From assembly GCF_040549525.1 (NCBI RefSeq), contig NZ_JBEPTM010000009.1, forward strand, positions 51,468 through 115,467: a DNA stretch of 64,000 nt. The letters are read 5' to 3'. This document shows, piece after piece, positions 52,420-62,014 of the stretch. The stretch comes from Lacisediminihabitans sp040549525. Its GTDB lineage: Bacteria > Actinomycetota > Actinomycetes > Actinomycetales > Microbacteriaceae. The notes beneath the pieces are model-generated. The model was given only the letters and a program-made list of their open reading frames with translations. It was not told the origin of the DNA and did no database searches. The translations under genes and the position numbers were made by a program. The first letter of the stretch is position 1. Each line of letters starts with the position of its first letter.

Positions 52420-53829
52420 ATGTCTTCTTCAGCGGCCACACGTCCAGAACTCCTCCAGACTCTCCGCGAATCAGTCGCCGGCGGATTCCCCGTCGCCGTC
52501 GCCGAGCTGTCGAAACTGGTGCGCATCCCCTCGGTCTCCTGGGCGGCCTTCGATCCGCAGCCGGTGAGCGAGAGTGCGGATGCCGTCGCCGCCCTCGTCA
52601 CCGGGCTCGGCGTCTTCGAGACCGTGCAGGTGGCTCGTGCCCCGATCGGAACGGGGGCGGATGCCCCGCTCGGCCAGCCCGCCGTTCTCGCGACCCGCGC
52701 CGCCCGCAATGGACGGCCCACCATCCTGCTGTACGCCCACCACGACGTGCAGCCGCCCGGCAAGGACGAGGACTGGGACTCTCTCCCCTTCGAGCCGACG
52801 GTGCGGGGTGACCGCCTGTACGGTCGCGGCGCCGCCGACGACAAGGCCGGTGTGATGGCCCACATCGCCGCGATCCGTTCCTTCGTCGAGACCGTGGGAG
52901 CGGACTTCGACCTGGGGCTCGCGCTCTTCATCGAGGGGGAGGAGGAGTTCGGTTCGCGATCGTTCACCAACTTCCTCAGCGCGCACCGCTCCGAACTGGC
53001 GGCAGACGTCATCGTCGTCGCCGATTCCGACAACTGGGACGTGGACACCCCGGCCCTCACCGTCGGTCTCCGCGGCAATGTCACCTTCCGGCTCACGGTG
53101 TCGACGTTGGAGCACGCCTCGCACTCCGGGATGTTCGGGGGAGCGGTTCCGGATGCCATGCTCGCGGCCATCCGGCTGCTGGCCACCCTGCACGCCGAAG
53201 ACGGGTCCGTCGCCGTCGAGGGCCTCGCCTCGCGGGAGGCCGCGACACCCGACTACCCCGAGGAGCAGCTGCGCCACGAGGCTGCCCTTCTCGAAGGCGT
53301 CGCTCCGATCGGCTCCGGTACCATCCTCAGCCGCCTCTGGTCGAAGCCTGCCATCACCGTCACCGGAATCGATGCACCGAGCGTCGGTAACGCCTCGAAC
53401 ACGCTTTCCCCCTCGGTCAGCGTCAAGATCAGCGCGCGGATCGCCCCCGGCCAGCAGGGCACCGAGGCCTTCGCCGCCCTCGAGCGCCATCTCCGCTCGA
53501 ACGCGCCATTCGGTGCCCACATCGAGATCGACGACGTGGACACCGGAAACGGATTCCTGGTCGACACGAGCGGCTGGGCGGTGACCGAGGCGAAGACCTC
53601 GATGACGGATGCCTGGGGAGTCGAGGCCGTCGAGACCGGTATCGGCGGATCGATCCCCTTCATCGCCGACCTCGTCGAGATGTTCCCCGCGGCGCAGATC
53701 CTCGTGACCGGCGTCGAGGATCCCGACTCTCGCGCGCACAGCCCGAATGAGTCCCTGCATCTCGGAGTGTTCCAGCGGGCGATCCTCACCGAGGCCGTGC
53801 TGCTGGCGCGACTCAACGAACGCCAGTGA
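52420..53829 (+). CDS. M20 family metallopeptidase (dipeptidase)
   Basis: 469 residues. Metal and catalytic motifs: LLYAHHDVQPPGKDEDWDSLPFEP (first His-x-Asp), GRGAADDKAGVMAHIAAI, FIEGEEEFGSRSF (catalytic Glu pair), VVADSDNW and a dimerisation insert with SGMFGGAVPDAM. The family hydrolyses dipeptides or acyl amino acids with two zinc ions in the cytoplasm. Substrate unknown. No signal peptide. Confidence 0.92.
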   Translation: MSSSAATRPELLQTLRESVAGGFPVAVAELSKLVRIPSVSWAAFDPQPVSESADAVAALVTGLGVFETVQVARAPIGTGADAPLGQPAVLATRAARNGRPTILLYAHHDVQPPGKDEDWDSLPFEPTVRGDRLYGRGAADDKAGVMAHIAAIRSFVETVGADFDLGLALFIEGEEEFGSRSFTNFLSAHRSELAADVIVVADSDNWDVDTPALTVGLRGNVTFRLTVSTLEHASHSGMFGGAVPDAMLAAIRLLATLHAEDGSVAVEGLASREAATPDYPEEQLRHEAALLEGVAPIGSGTILSRLWSKPAITVTGIDAPSVGNASNTLSPSVSVKISARIAPGQQGTEAFAALERHLRSNAPFGAHIEIDDVDTGNGFLVDTSGWAVTEAKTSMTDAWGVEAVETGIGGSIPFIADLVEMFPAAQILVTGVEDPDSRAHSPNESLHLGVFQRAILTEAVLLARLNERQ

Positions 53830-53914
53830 GACGCGCGCCGCAGCACGCAGGAACAATATCCAGCATCCGATGCTTAGACTTGATAACAGAACTCGCCGAC
53901 CCTAAGGAGTTGTC

Positions 53915-54298
53915 ATGACCGACACCGCGCTGACTGAAACCACGTCCGTCGAGACGACGTCCGAGGCCTCCGCTCACGGCGTCGGCCTCACCGACACCGC
54001 AGCCACGAAAGTGCGCAGCCTCTACGAGCAGGAGGGTCGTGACGACCTCCGCCTGCGCGTTGCCGTGCAGCCCGGCGGATGCTCCGGCCTCATCTACCAG
54101 CTCTACTTCGACGAGCGCCTGCTCGACGGCGACGCCACCGTCGACTTCGACGGTGTCGAGGTCGTCGTCGACAAGATGAGCGTGCCCTACCTCGATGGCG
54201 CGACCATCGACTTCGAAGACACCATCCAGAAGCAGGGTTTCACCATCGACAATCCCAACGCCTCTGGCAGCTGCGCGTGTGGAGACAGTTTCCACTAG
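53915..54298 (+). CDS. erpA: HesB/IscA-family iron-sulfur insertion protein
   Basis: 127 residues, AAGGAG before the ATG. A 23-residue Thr/Ser head, then TAATKVRSLYEQEGRDDLRLRVAVQPGGCSGLIYQLYFDE and the terminal SCACGDSF give the three conserved cysteines (GGCSG, CxC). A-type carriers pass [Fe-S] clusters to targets. Upstream of ctaC as Rv2204c is near ctaC; the Rieske protein QcrA in this window is a plausible client (inference). Confidence 0.9.
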   Translation: MTDTALTETTSVETTSEASAHGVGLTDTAATKVRSLYEQEGRDDLRLRVAVQPGGCSGLIYQLYFDERLLDGDATVDFDGVEVVVDKMSVPYLDGATIDFEDTIQKQGFTIDNPNASGSCACGDSFH

Positions 54299-54310
54299 GG
54301 TCCTGCCCGC

Positions 54311-54341
54311 CGTGGGAGCACGCTAACAGCGGGCTCCCACG
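54311..54341 (+). other. First hairpin after erpA
   Basis: CGTGGGAGC (54311-54319) and GCTCCCACG (54333-54341), perfect 9-bp stem, no T tract. It precedes the terminator at 54356. Confidence 0.6.
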
Positions 54342-54355
54342 CGGCATCCAGAGAA

Positions 54356-54384
54356 GGGAATCGCCTGGGGCGGTTCCCTTTTTT
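54356..54384 (+). terminator. Rho-independent terminator after erpA
   Basis: GGGAATCGCC / GGCGGTTCCC stem (one G-U pair) with a 3-nt loop and six T. It separates erpA from the ctaC operon. Confidence 0.93.
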
Positions 54385-54529
54385 GCTGTCCGAATGCGGG
54401 GAAATTGCCGGTTCGGGTGCCCATTCCGTCCGAGAGCGCGCGTCCTGCGGAGTAGGCTTGGAGCACCAAATAAGCTGAGATTCGTCCCAGCAGTTGTCCT
54501 GTATGTCCGTGTCATCCGAGAGGTTCCAG

Positions 54530-55414
54530 GTGCGCTCCAACCGCCGTCTTCGATGGGCAGTAGCTCCAATCGCTGTCACGCTCGTCGTCATTCTGGCCGG
54601 CTGCAGCCAGCAGCAGCTTCGGGGCTTCCTCCCCGCAGGCTCCGCTGGCGCGACCAACCACACTTCGGGAATCACCGGACTCTGGGTCACGTCCTGGATC
54701 GTGCTGCTCGCCGTCGGCATCATCACCTGGGGTCTCATCATCTGGACTGCAGTCGTCTACCGGCGCCGCAAGGGCCAGACCGGCCTGCCGGTGCAGTTGC
54801 GCTACAACCTTCCGATCGAGATCTTCTACACGATCGTGCCGCTCATCCTCGTGCTCGGTTTCTTCGCCTTCACGGCGAAGGAGCAGAACTCGATCGAGCA
54901 CGTCGTGAAGAACCCCGACGTCAAGGTCGAGGTCTACGGCAAGCGCTGGGCCTGGGACTTCAACTACCCGGGCGTCGGTCCCGGCGGCAACGGCGTGAAC
55001 TCCCCGGGCATCCAGGCCCAGGAGCTCCAGAACGCCGATGGCAGCATCGACCGCTCAAAGATCCCCACCCTCTACCTGCCGGTCAACAAGAGCGTCCAGA
55101 TCAAGATCGAGAGCCGCGATGTCGCGCACTCCTTCTGGGTCATCGACTTCCTATACAAGAAAGACAACATCCCCGGCAAGGACAACTACGAGTACGTCAC
55201 TCCGACGAAGCTCGGCACCTTTGAAGGCAAGTGCGCGGAACTGTGTGGCGACTACCACTCGCTGATGCTGTTCCAGGTGAAGGTCGTGACGCAGTCGGAA
55301 TTCGACGACTACATCCAGAGCCTCGCCGACAAGGGCCAGACCGGAATCCTCGGCCCGGAGTACAACACGAACACGAACCAGCCTGACAACAAAGCACCGT
55401 CGGCCGAGAAGTAG
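54530..55414 (+). CDS. ctaC: Cytochrome c oxidase subunit II (lipoprotein)
   Basis: 294 residues from the GTG at 54530, which follows GAGAGG and gives a clean lipoprotein signal (VRSNRRLRWAVAPIAVTL then LAGC). Starts at 54494 or 54503 would add up to 12 residues. Two membrane segments (about 52-75 and 95-113), then the cupredoxin domain with the CuA ligands in AHSFWVIDF and CAELCGDYHSLM. It passes electrons from the cytochrome cc of QcrC to CtaD. First gene of ctaC-ctaD-ctaF. Confidence 0.95.
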   Translation: MRSNRRLRWAVAPIAVTLVVILAGCSQQQLRGFLPAGSAGATNHTSGITGLWVTSWIVLLAVGIITWGLIIWTAVVYRRRKGQTGLPVQLRYNLPIEIFYTIVPLILVLGFFAFTAKEQNSIEHVVKNPDVKVEVYGKRWAWDFNYPGVGPGGNGVNSPGIQAQELQNADGSIDRSKIPTLYLPVNKSVQIKIESRDVAHSFWVIDFLYKKDNIPGKDNYEYVTPTKLGTFEGKCAELCGDYHSLMLFQVKVVTQSEFDDYIQSLADKGQTGILGPEYNTNTNQPDNKAPSAEK

Positions 55415-55424
55415 GGCGATCACC

Positions 55425-57182
55425 ATGAGCACAGCGACAGCACCCGCACCGACTCCGACAGTGGGCGGCACGAGCAACAGCCAGTTCACGACCTCGCGGG
55501 TGGGCCCCAAGGGCAACATCCTGGTCAGCTGGATCACCACCACCGACCACAAGAAGATCGGGTACCTCTACCTGATCACCTCCTTCCTGTACTTCCTGCT
55601 GGGTGGAGTGATGGCGCTGGTCATCCGCGCCCAGCTGTTCGAACCAGGCCTGCAGATCGTCGCAACGAAGGAGCAGTACAACCAGCTCTTCACGATGCAC
55701 GGCACGATCATGCTGCTGATGTTCGCGACGCCGCTGTTCGCCGGCTTCGTGAACTTCCTGATGCCGATCCAGATCGGCGCTCCGGATGTCGCCTTCCCGC
55801 GTCTCAACGCCTACGCCTACTGGCTCTACAGCTTCGGTTCGCTCATCGCCGTCGCCGGGTTCCTCACCCCCCAGGGTGCGGCGTCATTCGGATGGTTCGC
55901 CTATGTGCCGCTATCGACCACGACCTTCTCGCCGTCGCTGGGAGGCAACCTCTGGGTCTTCGGACTCGCCCTGAGCGGATTCGGCACCATTCTCGGAGCC
56001 GTCAACTTCATCACCACGATCGTCACGATGCGTGCGCCGGGCATGACCATGTTCCGCATGCCGATTTTCGTCTGGAACGCCCTCGTCACCTCGATCCTCG
56101 TGCTGATGGCCTTCCCGGTGCTTGCCGCGGCGCTGTTCGCTCTCGGATCCGATCGCGTCTTCGGGTCCCACCTCTACAACGTCGAGGCCGGTGGTGCGAT
56201 CCTCTGGCAGCACCTCTTCTGGTTCTTCGGTCATCCCGAGGTCTACATCATCGCCCTGCCGTTCTTCGGAATCGTCTCCGAAGTCTTCCCGGTATTCAGT
56301 CGCAAGCCGATCTTCGGGTACAAGACACTCGTCTACGCCACCATTTCCATTGCGGCACTGTCGGTGACGGTGTGGGCTCACCACATGTACGTGACCGGCT
56401 CCGTTCTATTGCCCTTCTTCTCGCTCATGACAATGCTCATCGCGGTGCCGACCGGCGTGAAGATCTTCAACTGGATCGGAACGATGTGGCGGGGCTCCGT
56501 CACCTTCGAGACCCCGATGCTCTGGGCGATCGGATTCCTCGTCACCTTCACCTTCGGCGGGCTCACCGGCGTGATCCTCGCATCGCCGCCCCTCGACTTC
56601 CATGTGTCGGACACGTACTTCGTCGTGGCTCACTTCCACTACGTGGTCTTCGGCACCGTCGTCTTCGCCATGTTCAGCGGCTTCTACTTCTGGTGGCCCA
56701 AGTGGACGGGCAAGATGCTCAACGAGCGGCTGGGCAAGATCCACTTCTGGTTGCTCTTCATCGGCTTCCACACCACCTTCCTCGTGCAGCACTGGCTCGG
56801 AGTGATGGGGATGCCGCGTCGCTACGCGACCTACCAGCCGCAGGACGGGTTCACCTGGATGAACCAGCTGTCCACTGTGGGAGCCATGATCCTCGGCGTC
56901 TCGATGCTCCCGTTCATCTTCAACGTCTACATCACCGCCCGCACGGCACCGCGCGTGACGGTGAATGACCCCTGGGGCTACGGACGTTCGCTCGAGTGGG
57001 CGACCTCGTGCCCGCCGCCGCGCCACAACTTCACGTCTATTCCGCGCATCCGTTCGGAGTCTCCCGCGTTCGATCTCAACCACCCCGAAGCGGGGATCCC
57101 GGTCGGGATCGGCGGGGCCGGCCCGTTCAAGGACGCCCCGGAAGCAGCGACCTACGATGTCGCCGACGGACAGGTGAAGTAG
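55425..57182 (+). CDS. ctaD: Cytochrome c oxidase subunit I
   Basis: 585 residues and about twelve membrane helices. Heme-copper motifs: MHGTIMLLMFATPLFAGF (low-spin heme His), HLFWFFGHPEVYIIALPFFGIVSE (CuB His and Tyr), WAHHMYVTGS (CuB His pair), VSDTYFVVAHFHYVVFG (heme a3 and a His). It is the aa3-type oxygen-reducing core. It starts 11 nt after ctaC and ends 4 nt before ctaF. In mycobacteria ctaD lies elsewhere; here it is with ctaC. Confidence 0.97.
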   Translation: MSTATAPAPTPTVGGTSNSQFTTSRVGPKGNILVSWITTTDHKKIGYLYLITSFLYFLLGGVMALVIRAQLFEPGLQIVATKEQYNQLFTMHGTIMLLMFATPLFAGFVNFLMPIQIGAPDVAFPRLNAYAYWLYSFGSLIAVAGFLTPQGAASFGWFAYVPLSTTTFSPSLGGNLWVFGLALSGFGTILGAVNFITTIVTMRAPGMTMFRMPIFVWNALVTSILVLMAFPVLAAALFALGSDRVFGSHLYNVEAGGAILWQHLFWFFGHPEVYIIALPFFGIVSEVFPVFSRKPIFGYKTLVYATISIAALSVTVWAHHMYVTGSVLLPFFSLMTMLIAVPTGVKIFNWIGTMWRGSVTFETPMLWAIGFLVTFTFGGLTGVILASPPLDFHVSDTYFVVAHFHYVVFGTVVFAMFSGFYFWWPKWTGKMLNERLGKIHFWLLFIGFHTTFLVQHWLGVMGMPRRYATYQPQDGFTWMNQLSTVGAMILGVSMLPFIFNVYITARTAPRVTVNDPWGYGRSLEWATSCPPPRHNFTSIPRIRSESPAFDLNHPEAGIPVGIGGAGPFKDAPEAATYDVADGQVK

Positions 57183-57186
57183 AACT

Positions 57187-57654
57187 ATGAACGCCCAAGC
57201 TCGAATTTTCTGGATTCTCTGCGGGTTCTTCCTCACTGTGGACGTTATCTATACCGTGTGGAGCATCATTCAGCACGGTGACGGGTACATTACTCAGCTT
57301 GCTGGGTCACAGGGGCGGGGAATTGCTACTCCGGTGGACTGGGTGGGTTCGGTAGCCCTCGGGCTCTCTGCAATTCTCTCTGCGTTCATCGCCTTCTACC
57401 TCGGGCGCACCAATAAGTCCGTCGGAGGCTTGCTGCCGGAGGATCGCCTGGACGCCAACATCGACGACGGGGACCCGGAGCAGGGATTCTTCAGCCCCTG
57501 GAGCTGGTGGCCCATCATGTTGGCCGCCGGTGGGGCGCTGCTGTTCATGGGAATCGCGATCGGGGTGTGGATTGCCTTCATTGGTGCCGCGATCACCATC
57601 ATCAGTCTCGTAGGGTGGGTATATGAGTACTACCGCGGAAACTTCGCCCGCTAG
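57187..57654 (+). CDS. ctaF: Cytochrome c oxidase subunit IV, actinobacterial type
   Basis: 155 residues with four membrane segments and the conserved INDDG-type loop LPEDRLDANIDDGDPEQGFFSPWSWWPI. Stabilises the bcc-aa3 supercomplex (Rv2199c position). The next gene starts inside its 3' end. Confidence 0.93.
   Translation: MNAQARIFWILCGFFLTVDVIYTVWSIIQHGDGYITQLAGSQGRGIATPVDWVGSVALGLSAILSAFIAFYLGRTNKSVGGLLPEDRLDANIDDGDPEQGFFSPWSWWPIMLAAGGALLFMGIAIGVWIAFIGAAITIISLVGWVYEYYRGNFAR
57611..57616 (+). promoter_or_regulatory. -10 box of a leaderless promoter inside ctaF
   Basis: TAGGGT, 6 nt before the ATG at 57623. It lies in the ctaF coding sequence. Confidence 0.35.
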
Positions 57655-58087
57655 CCCAACCACCGTGCGTCTGGCCTCGCCCGCCGATCGTGACGCGGTG
57701 TTCGCTCTCGTCGAGCAGCTCGGCATCGGCGAGAGGCCGAACCGCGAATCTTTCGCCGAGGCCTTCGCGCACGGCGTTGAGCCGAGCAGGGACCACTTGC
57801 TGCTCGTGGCCGAACTGGACGGCGTCGTCTCGGCCTACGCCTATACGACGATCGAGCGGCTGCTCTACACGAACGGCGACTCCGCCCAGCTGCAGGAGCT
57901 TGCGGTGAATACCCCCGCGCGTGATCGTGGCCTTGGCAGCCTTCTGGTGGCGGCTATCGAGGACGAGTGCCGCTCCCGTGGTGTCCGTCAGCTCACCGTG
58001 GCCAGCAGTCATGCGGCCCGGTTCTATGAGCGACTCGACTACCGCTCGACCTCCGACTTCCTGAAGAAGAGCTTCGTCAGCGACTGA
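57623..58087 (+). CDS. GNAT-family acetyltransferase
   Basis: 154 residues, ATG 32 nt inside ctaF. VRLASPADRDAVFALVEQL start and the acetyl-CoA site QELAVNTPARDRGLGSLLVAAIEDE (V/I-x-x-x-x-R-G-x-G-x-L), then LTVASSHAARFYERLDYR. Acetylates an unknown small molecule or protein N-terminus. Not part of the oxidase; it may be translated from its own start (box at 57611). Confidence 0.9.
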   Translation: MSTTAETSPASPTTVRLASPADRDAVFALVEQLGIGERPNRESFAEAFAHGVEPSRDHLLLVAELDGVVSAYAYTTIERLLYTNGDSAQLQELAVNTPARDRGLGSLLVAAIEDECRSRGVRQLTVASSHAARFYERLDYRSTSDFLKKSFVSD

Positions 58088-58314
58088 ACGCAGTCGCTCG
58101 TGCCACTGCTGTAGAGGGATCTCTTCCTGCGCTGATCCCCGGGCAGTGTCCCTGCGCGGTCTGCGTCCCGAACAAGCCTCGCCGGCGTTGTCCAGCAACG
58201 GCAGCCTGGCGCCGTGTGTCGCGGAGGGATCACCGGCCTCAGCGGGGCAGGTCGCGTGTGCGCGCCCGTGCCCCATGTCGGCCGGTCGCGCCAGACCCGC
58301 GCCCCTGCACGACT

Positions 58315-58348
58315 GAAGCCCCGGCCGATGATGCTTGGCCGGGGCTTC
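58315..58348. terminator. Strong hairpin between convergent ctaF/GNAT and qcr genes
   Basis: Perfect 12-bp stem GAAGCCCCGGCC / GGCCGGGGCTTC with a 10-nt loop. Lacks T tracts on both sides, so it is terminator-like without being a classic Rho-independent one. It lies in the 280-bp gap 58088-58370; the rest of that gap shows no gene. Confidence 0.6.
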
Positions 58349-58370
58349 GAGTTCGTCGCTCAGGAGCGAG

Positions 58371-60014
58371 CTAGTGGTGTCCGGAGCGCTCCACCTCGGT
58401 CTTCGTGGCCGGCGCGATGCGATCCTCGAAGAACCAGCGGGAGAGCGCGGCGCGGGTGCGCTGGGCTCCGGAGATGCGACCGTTGGCATCCGGGCGGATC
58501 ATCAACGGGGTGTACTCGTTGAAACTCACCAAGCGCCAGCGCTCGTAATCGTCGAGCTGCTCGTGCACCTCGATGTACTCGCCGCCGGGAAGTCGCACGA
58601 TACGGCCGGACTCGAAGCCGTGCAGCGCGATCTCGCGGTCCTTCTTCTGCAGGCCGAGGCAGACGCGCTTCGTGATGAAGAACGCCAGCACCGGGCCGAG
58701 GAAGAAGAGCACCTGGAGCACGTGGATGACGCCCTCGATCGTGATCTTGAAGTGCGTCGCCATCAGGTCCGAGCTGGCTGCCGCCCAGAGCACCGCGTAG
58801 AAGGTGACTCCCGCCGCGCCGATCGCCGTACGAGTGGGCGCATTGCGCGGTCGCTCGGCGATGTGGTGCTCACGCTTGTCGCCCGTGATCCAGGCCTCCA
58901 CGAAGGGGTACGTCGCGACGATCCCCAGGAAGGCGATGAGGATAACGGTGATCACGATGATGTTGAAGGAGTAGGTGTGGTTGAACCACACCACCTCCCA
59001 CCCCGGCGGGATCAGACGGAGCATGCCGTCGGCGAATCCGATGTACCAGTCCGGTTGGGTACCGGCGGACACGGGGGAGGGGTCGTAGGGCCCGTAGGTC
59101 CAGATCGGGTTGATCGTGAAGAACGAGGCGATCAGGACGATCACTCCGAAGACCACAAAGAAGAAGCCTCCGGCCTTGGCGGCGAAGATCGGCATGATCG
59201 GCACTCCAACGACGTTGTCGTTGGTGCGTCCCGGTCCGGCGAACTGGGTGTGCTTGTTGACGATCATCAACAGGAGATGGGCACCGAGAGCCGCCACCAG
59301 GATGGCCGGAAGCAGCAGGATGTGGATCGAGTAGAACATCGCCACGAGCTTGGTGCCGGGGAACTCCCCGCCGAAGAGCAGGTAGGAGATCCAGGTTCCG
59401 ACCACCGGGATGCCCTTGATGATCCCGTCGATGATGCGGAGGCCGTTGCCGGAGAGCAGGTCATCGGGAAGCGAGTACCCGGTGAATCCCTCGGCCATCG
59501 CCAGCACGAACAGCACGAAACCGATGAACCAGTTGATCTCACGCGGCTTGCGGAACGCGCCGGTGAAGAACACGCGGAGCATGTGAAGGCCGATGGATGC
59601 CACGAAGAGGAGCGCAGCCCAGTGGTGGATCTGGCGGAACAGCAGCCCACCACGCACGTCGAACGAGATATTGAGCGACGACGAATACGCGGCCGACATC
59701 TGGATGCCCTTGAGCGGCACGTAGGAGCCGTTGTAGGTCACCTCCGCCATGGACGGCTGGAAGAAGAACGTGAGGAACGTGCCCGAAAGCAGGATCACGA
59801 CGAAGCTGTAGAGAGCGACCTCGCCCAGCATGAAGGACCAGTGGTCGGGGAAGATCTTGCGACCCAGTTCCTTGACCAGTCCGGAGATGCTCGTGCGCTC
59901 GTCGATGTAGTTCGCTGCAGCCCCCGTGAATCGTGCTCCACGACTCGGTGCTGCTGCCGTCGGCGTCTCGGTGACGGTCGGGGCGGCAGCGGGCTTGGTT
60001 TCAGTGACGGTCAT
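58371..60014 (-). CDS. qcrB: Cytochrome bc complex, cytochrome b subunit
   Basis: 547 residues from the ATG overlapping the qcrA stop (ATGA). A disordered head of about 35 residues, then eight or nine membrane segments; heme-ligating His in FRQIHHWAALLFVASIGLHMLR and FYSIHILLLP, and PDWYIGFADGMLRL-type PEWY-like motif (here PDWYI). C-terminal extension after the last helix (KKDREIALHGFESG onward) is typical of actinobacteria. Qo and Qi site of menaquinol oxidation. Confidence 0.96.
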   Translation of the reverse strand: MTVTETKPAAAPTVTETPTAAAPSRGARFTGAAANYIDERTSISGLVKELGRKIFPDHWSFMLGEVALYSFVVILLSGTFLTFFFQPSMAEVTYNGSYVPLKGIQMSAAYSSSLNISFDVRGGLLFRQIHHWAALLFVASIGLHMLRVFFTGAFRKPREINWFIGFVLFVLAMAEGFTGYSLPDDLLSGNGLRIIDGIIKGIPVVGTWISYLLFGGEFPGTKLVAMFYSIHILLLPAILVAALGAHLLLMIVNKHTQFAGPGRTNDNVVGVPIMPIFAAKAGGFFFVVFGVIVLIASFFTINPIWTYGPYDPSPVSAGTQPDWYIGFADGMLRLIPPGWEVVWFNHTYSFNIIVITVILIAFLGIVATYPFVEAWITGDKREHHIAERPRNAPTRTAIGAAGVTFYAVLWAAASSDLMATHFKITIEGVIHVLQVLFFLGPVLAFFITKRVCLGLQKKDREIALHGFESGRIVRLPGGEYIEVHEQLDDYERWRLVSFNEYTPLMIRPDANGRISGAQRTRAALSRWFFEDRIAPATKTEVERSGHH

Positions 60015-61081
60015 GCTCGCTCCCAGAAACTCGGTCCGACGGGCTCGTGGAAGTCGCTTTGCGCGACGAGATATCCCTCGGAGTCGATCGCGATGGGCAA
60101 CTGCGGCAGCGGGCGTGCAGCCGGACCGAAGATGACCTCGCATTCGTTGGTGACGTCGAAGGTGGAGGAGTGGCACGGGCAGAGCAGGTGATGCGTCTGC
60201 TGCTCGTAGAGTGCTACCGGACATCCGACGTGGGTGCAGATCTTGGAATAGGCGACGATTCCGTCGTAATTCCAGGATTCACGGCCCGGGGAGATGTTGA
60301 GATCCGCGGGCTTGAGGCGCATCAAGAGGACTGCAGCCTTCGCTTTTTGTTCGAGTCGATCTTCCTTGTCGTTGAGCCCCTCGGGGATGACGTGGAAGAC
60401 AGATCCGATCGTGACATCCGCAGCCCTGATCGGGGTGCCGGACGGGTCGTGGGTGAGCCGAGTTCCCTTGGCCCACATGGTGTGCTCGAGCTGGGGAACG
60501 GGATCCGCGGCGGGAGCCAGATCACGGAACAGCACGACTGCCGGCAACGGGAATGCGACGAGGGCACCGATGAGGCTGTTGCGGATGAGAGTGCGACGCC
60601 CGAATCCGGACTCCTGGTTGCCCAGCTTGAAGATCTCGACGGCCTTCTCGCGGGTGGCCTCGGTTCCGCGAGTGAGATGACGGGATTCCGACATTTCATC
60701 GCCACGCATGAGGTTCTTCGACCAGTAGATCGCGCCGATTCCGATCGCGAGCAACCCGAGCGAGATTCCGAGTCCGAGGAAGACGGTGTTGAGGCGCACG
60801 GAGTTGGTGTTGCCCGGGATGATCGGGAACGCCACGTACGCCGCCACAGCGAAGACACTGCCGACGATCGAGAGGAAGAACAGCGAGTAGACGCGACGCT
60901 CGGCGACACGATCCTTCTGAGGATCGAGGTCGGTGGCGCGCAGGCGGTGCGGGGGGAGTCCCGGGTTCTCAAAGGCGTCAGAAGGTACGACTGCCGTGCC
61001 GGATTTGGCCAGGGGGGGTTCGCTTCGGACTACGGCCGACCCGGCAGCGGCGTTTGTGCCACCGTCGTCGTGCTGTGCCAT
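60011..61081 (-). CDS. qcrA: Rieske iron-sulfur subunit of cytochrome bc complex
   Basis: 356 residues. Actinobacterial type with extra N-terminal membrane helices (about 66-88, 97-118 and 176-195). The [2Fe-2S] site is CTHVGCPVALYEQQ and CPCHSSTFD. Passes electrons from menaquinol to the c hemes of QcrC. Follows qcrC and couples to qcrB by a 4-nt overlap. Its cluster could be inserted by the ErpA-like protein at 53915 (inference). Confidence 0.96.
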   Translation of the reverse strand: MAQHDDGGTNAAAGSAVVRSEPPLAKSGTAVVPSDAFENPGLPPHRLRATDLDPQKDRVAERRVYSLFFLSIVGSVFAVAAYVAFPIIPGNTNSVRLNTVFLGLGISLGLLAIGIGAIYWSKNLMRGDEMSESRHLTRGTEATREKAVEIFKLGNQESGFGRRTLIRNSLIGALVAFPLPAVVLFRDLAPAADPVPQLEHTMWAKGTRLTHDPSGTPIRAADVTIGSVFHVIPEGLNDKEDRLEQKAKAAVLLMRLKPADLNISPGRESWNYDGIVAYSKICTHVGCPVALYEQQTHHLLCPCHSSTFDVTNECEVIFGPAARPLPQLPIAIDSEGYLVAQSDFHEPVGPSFWERA

Positions 61082-61157
61082 TCTGGGTCCTTTCGGTGGT
61101 GCAAGAATTCTTGTCGTGCGGTGAAGTGGAGCGTGGAGCCGGACGGAACCTGGGCGA

Positions 61158-61976
61158 CTAGTTCGCCTTTGCCGCGATCCAGATGGTGACGGCGACGATC
61201 GCGCCGAGGCCGAAGATCCAGATGAAGAGTCCTTCTGACACCGGTCCGAGGTTGCCGAGGTCGAATCCGCCCGGGGACGGGTTCTTGTCGAGGTACTTCA
61301 GGTAGGTGATGATGTCGGCCTTCTGCGTCGGCGTCAGGTTGGTGTCATTGAACACCGGCATGCTCTGCGGGCCGGTGACCATGGCCTCGTAGATGTGCAC
61401 GGGAAGAACCCCGGAGAGAGCCGGGGCGAACTTGCCCTCGGTGAGCGCACCGCCCGCGCCGGCCACGTTGTGGCACATGGCGCAGTTGATGCGGAACAGC
61501 TCGGCTCCGGTCGACGCGTTGCCGTCGGCCTTGAGGTACTTCTCCGACGGGATTGCGGGACCGGGGGAGAGGGAGGCGACATAGTCGGCGAGCGAGGCGA
61601 CCTGGCTGTCGGTGAACTGCACCGGCTTCTTCTCCGCCTGTGGACCCTGGTTGGCCAGCGGCATGCGGCCGGTGCCCACCTGGAAGCTCACCGATGCCGC
61701 TCCGACGCCGTAGAGACTCGGTCCGACGCCGTCGACGCCCTCGGCATTCAGGCCGTGGCACGTGGCGCAGTTGGACGAGAAGAGTTTCTTCCCCTCATCC
61801 GCCGACGCCTGCGTGTGTACCGACGAGGTCTCTGCCGACGCCGTGCTGCTGAACAGCGCGTAGGCGCCGCCCGTCGAGACTAGCCCGATGGTGATCAGAG
61901 CGATCGTGGCAAGTGGATGACGCCGACCTCGACGGCCGATGGTGCCGGCCCCGGTGGTCTTGCTGTTCTTCGCCAT
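61158..61976 (-). CDS. qcrC: Diheme cytochrome c subunit of cytochrome bc complex
   Basis: 272 residues from the ATG at 61976. N-terminal basic segment and membrane signal-anchor (about 22-42), two cytochrome c domains each with CxxCH (NCATCHGLNAEG and NCAMCHNVAGAGG), and a C-terminal membrane anchor (FIWIFGLGAIVAVTIWIAAKAN). The two hemes link the bc1 part directly to CtaC, replacing soluble cytochrome c. Confidence 0.96.
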   Translation of the reverse strand: MAKNSKTTGAGTIGRRGRRHPLATIALITIGLVSTGGAYALFSSTASAETSSVHTQASADEGKKLFSSNCATCHGLNAEGVDGVGPSLYGVGAASVSFQVGTGRMPLANQGPQAEKKPVQFTDSQVASLADYVASLSPGPAIPSEKYLKADGNASTGAELFRINCAMCHNVAGAGGALTEGKFAPALSGVLPVHIYEAMVTGPQSMPVFNDTNLTPTQKADIITYLKYLDKNPSPGGFDLGNLGPVSEGLFIWIFGLGAIVAVTIWIAAKAN

Positions 61977-62014
61977 GCTGTGGTGTATCCCTGGTTCCTC
62001 TGGATGGATTCGAA

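Noticed and set aside
58088..58314. Possible small gene in the GNAT-qcrB gap
   Set aside because: Frames there lack a ribosome binding site and any recognisable residues; only the hairpin at 58315 stands out.
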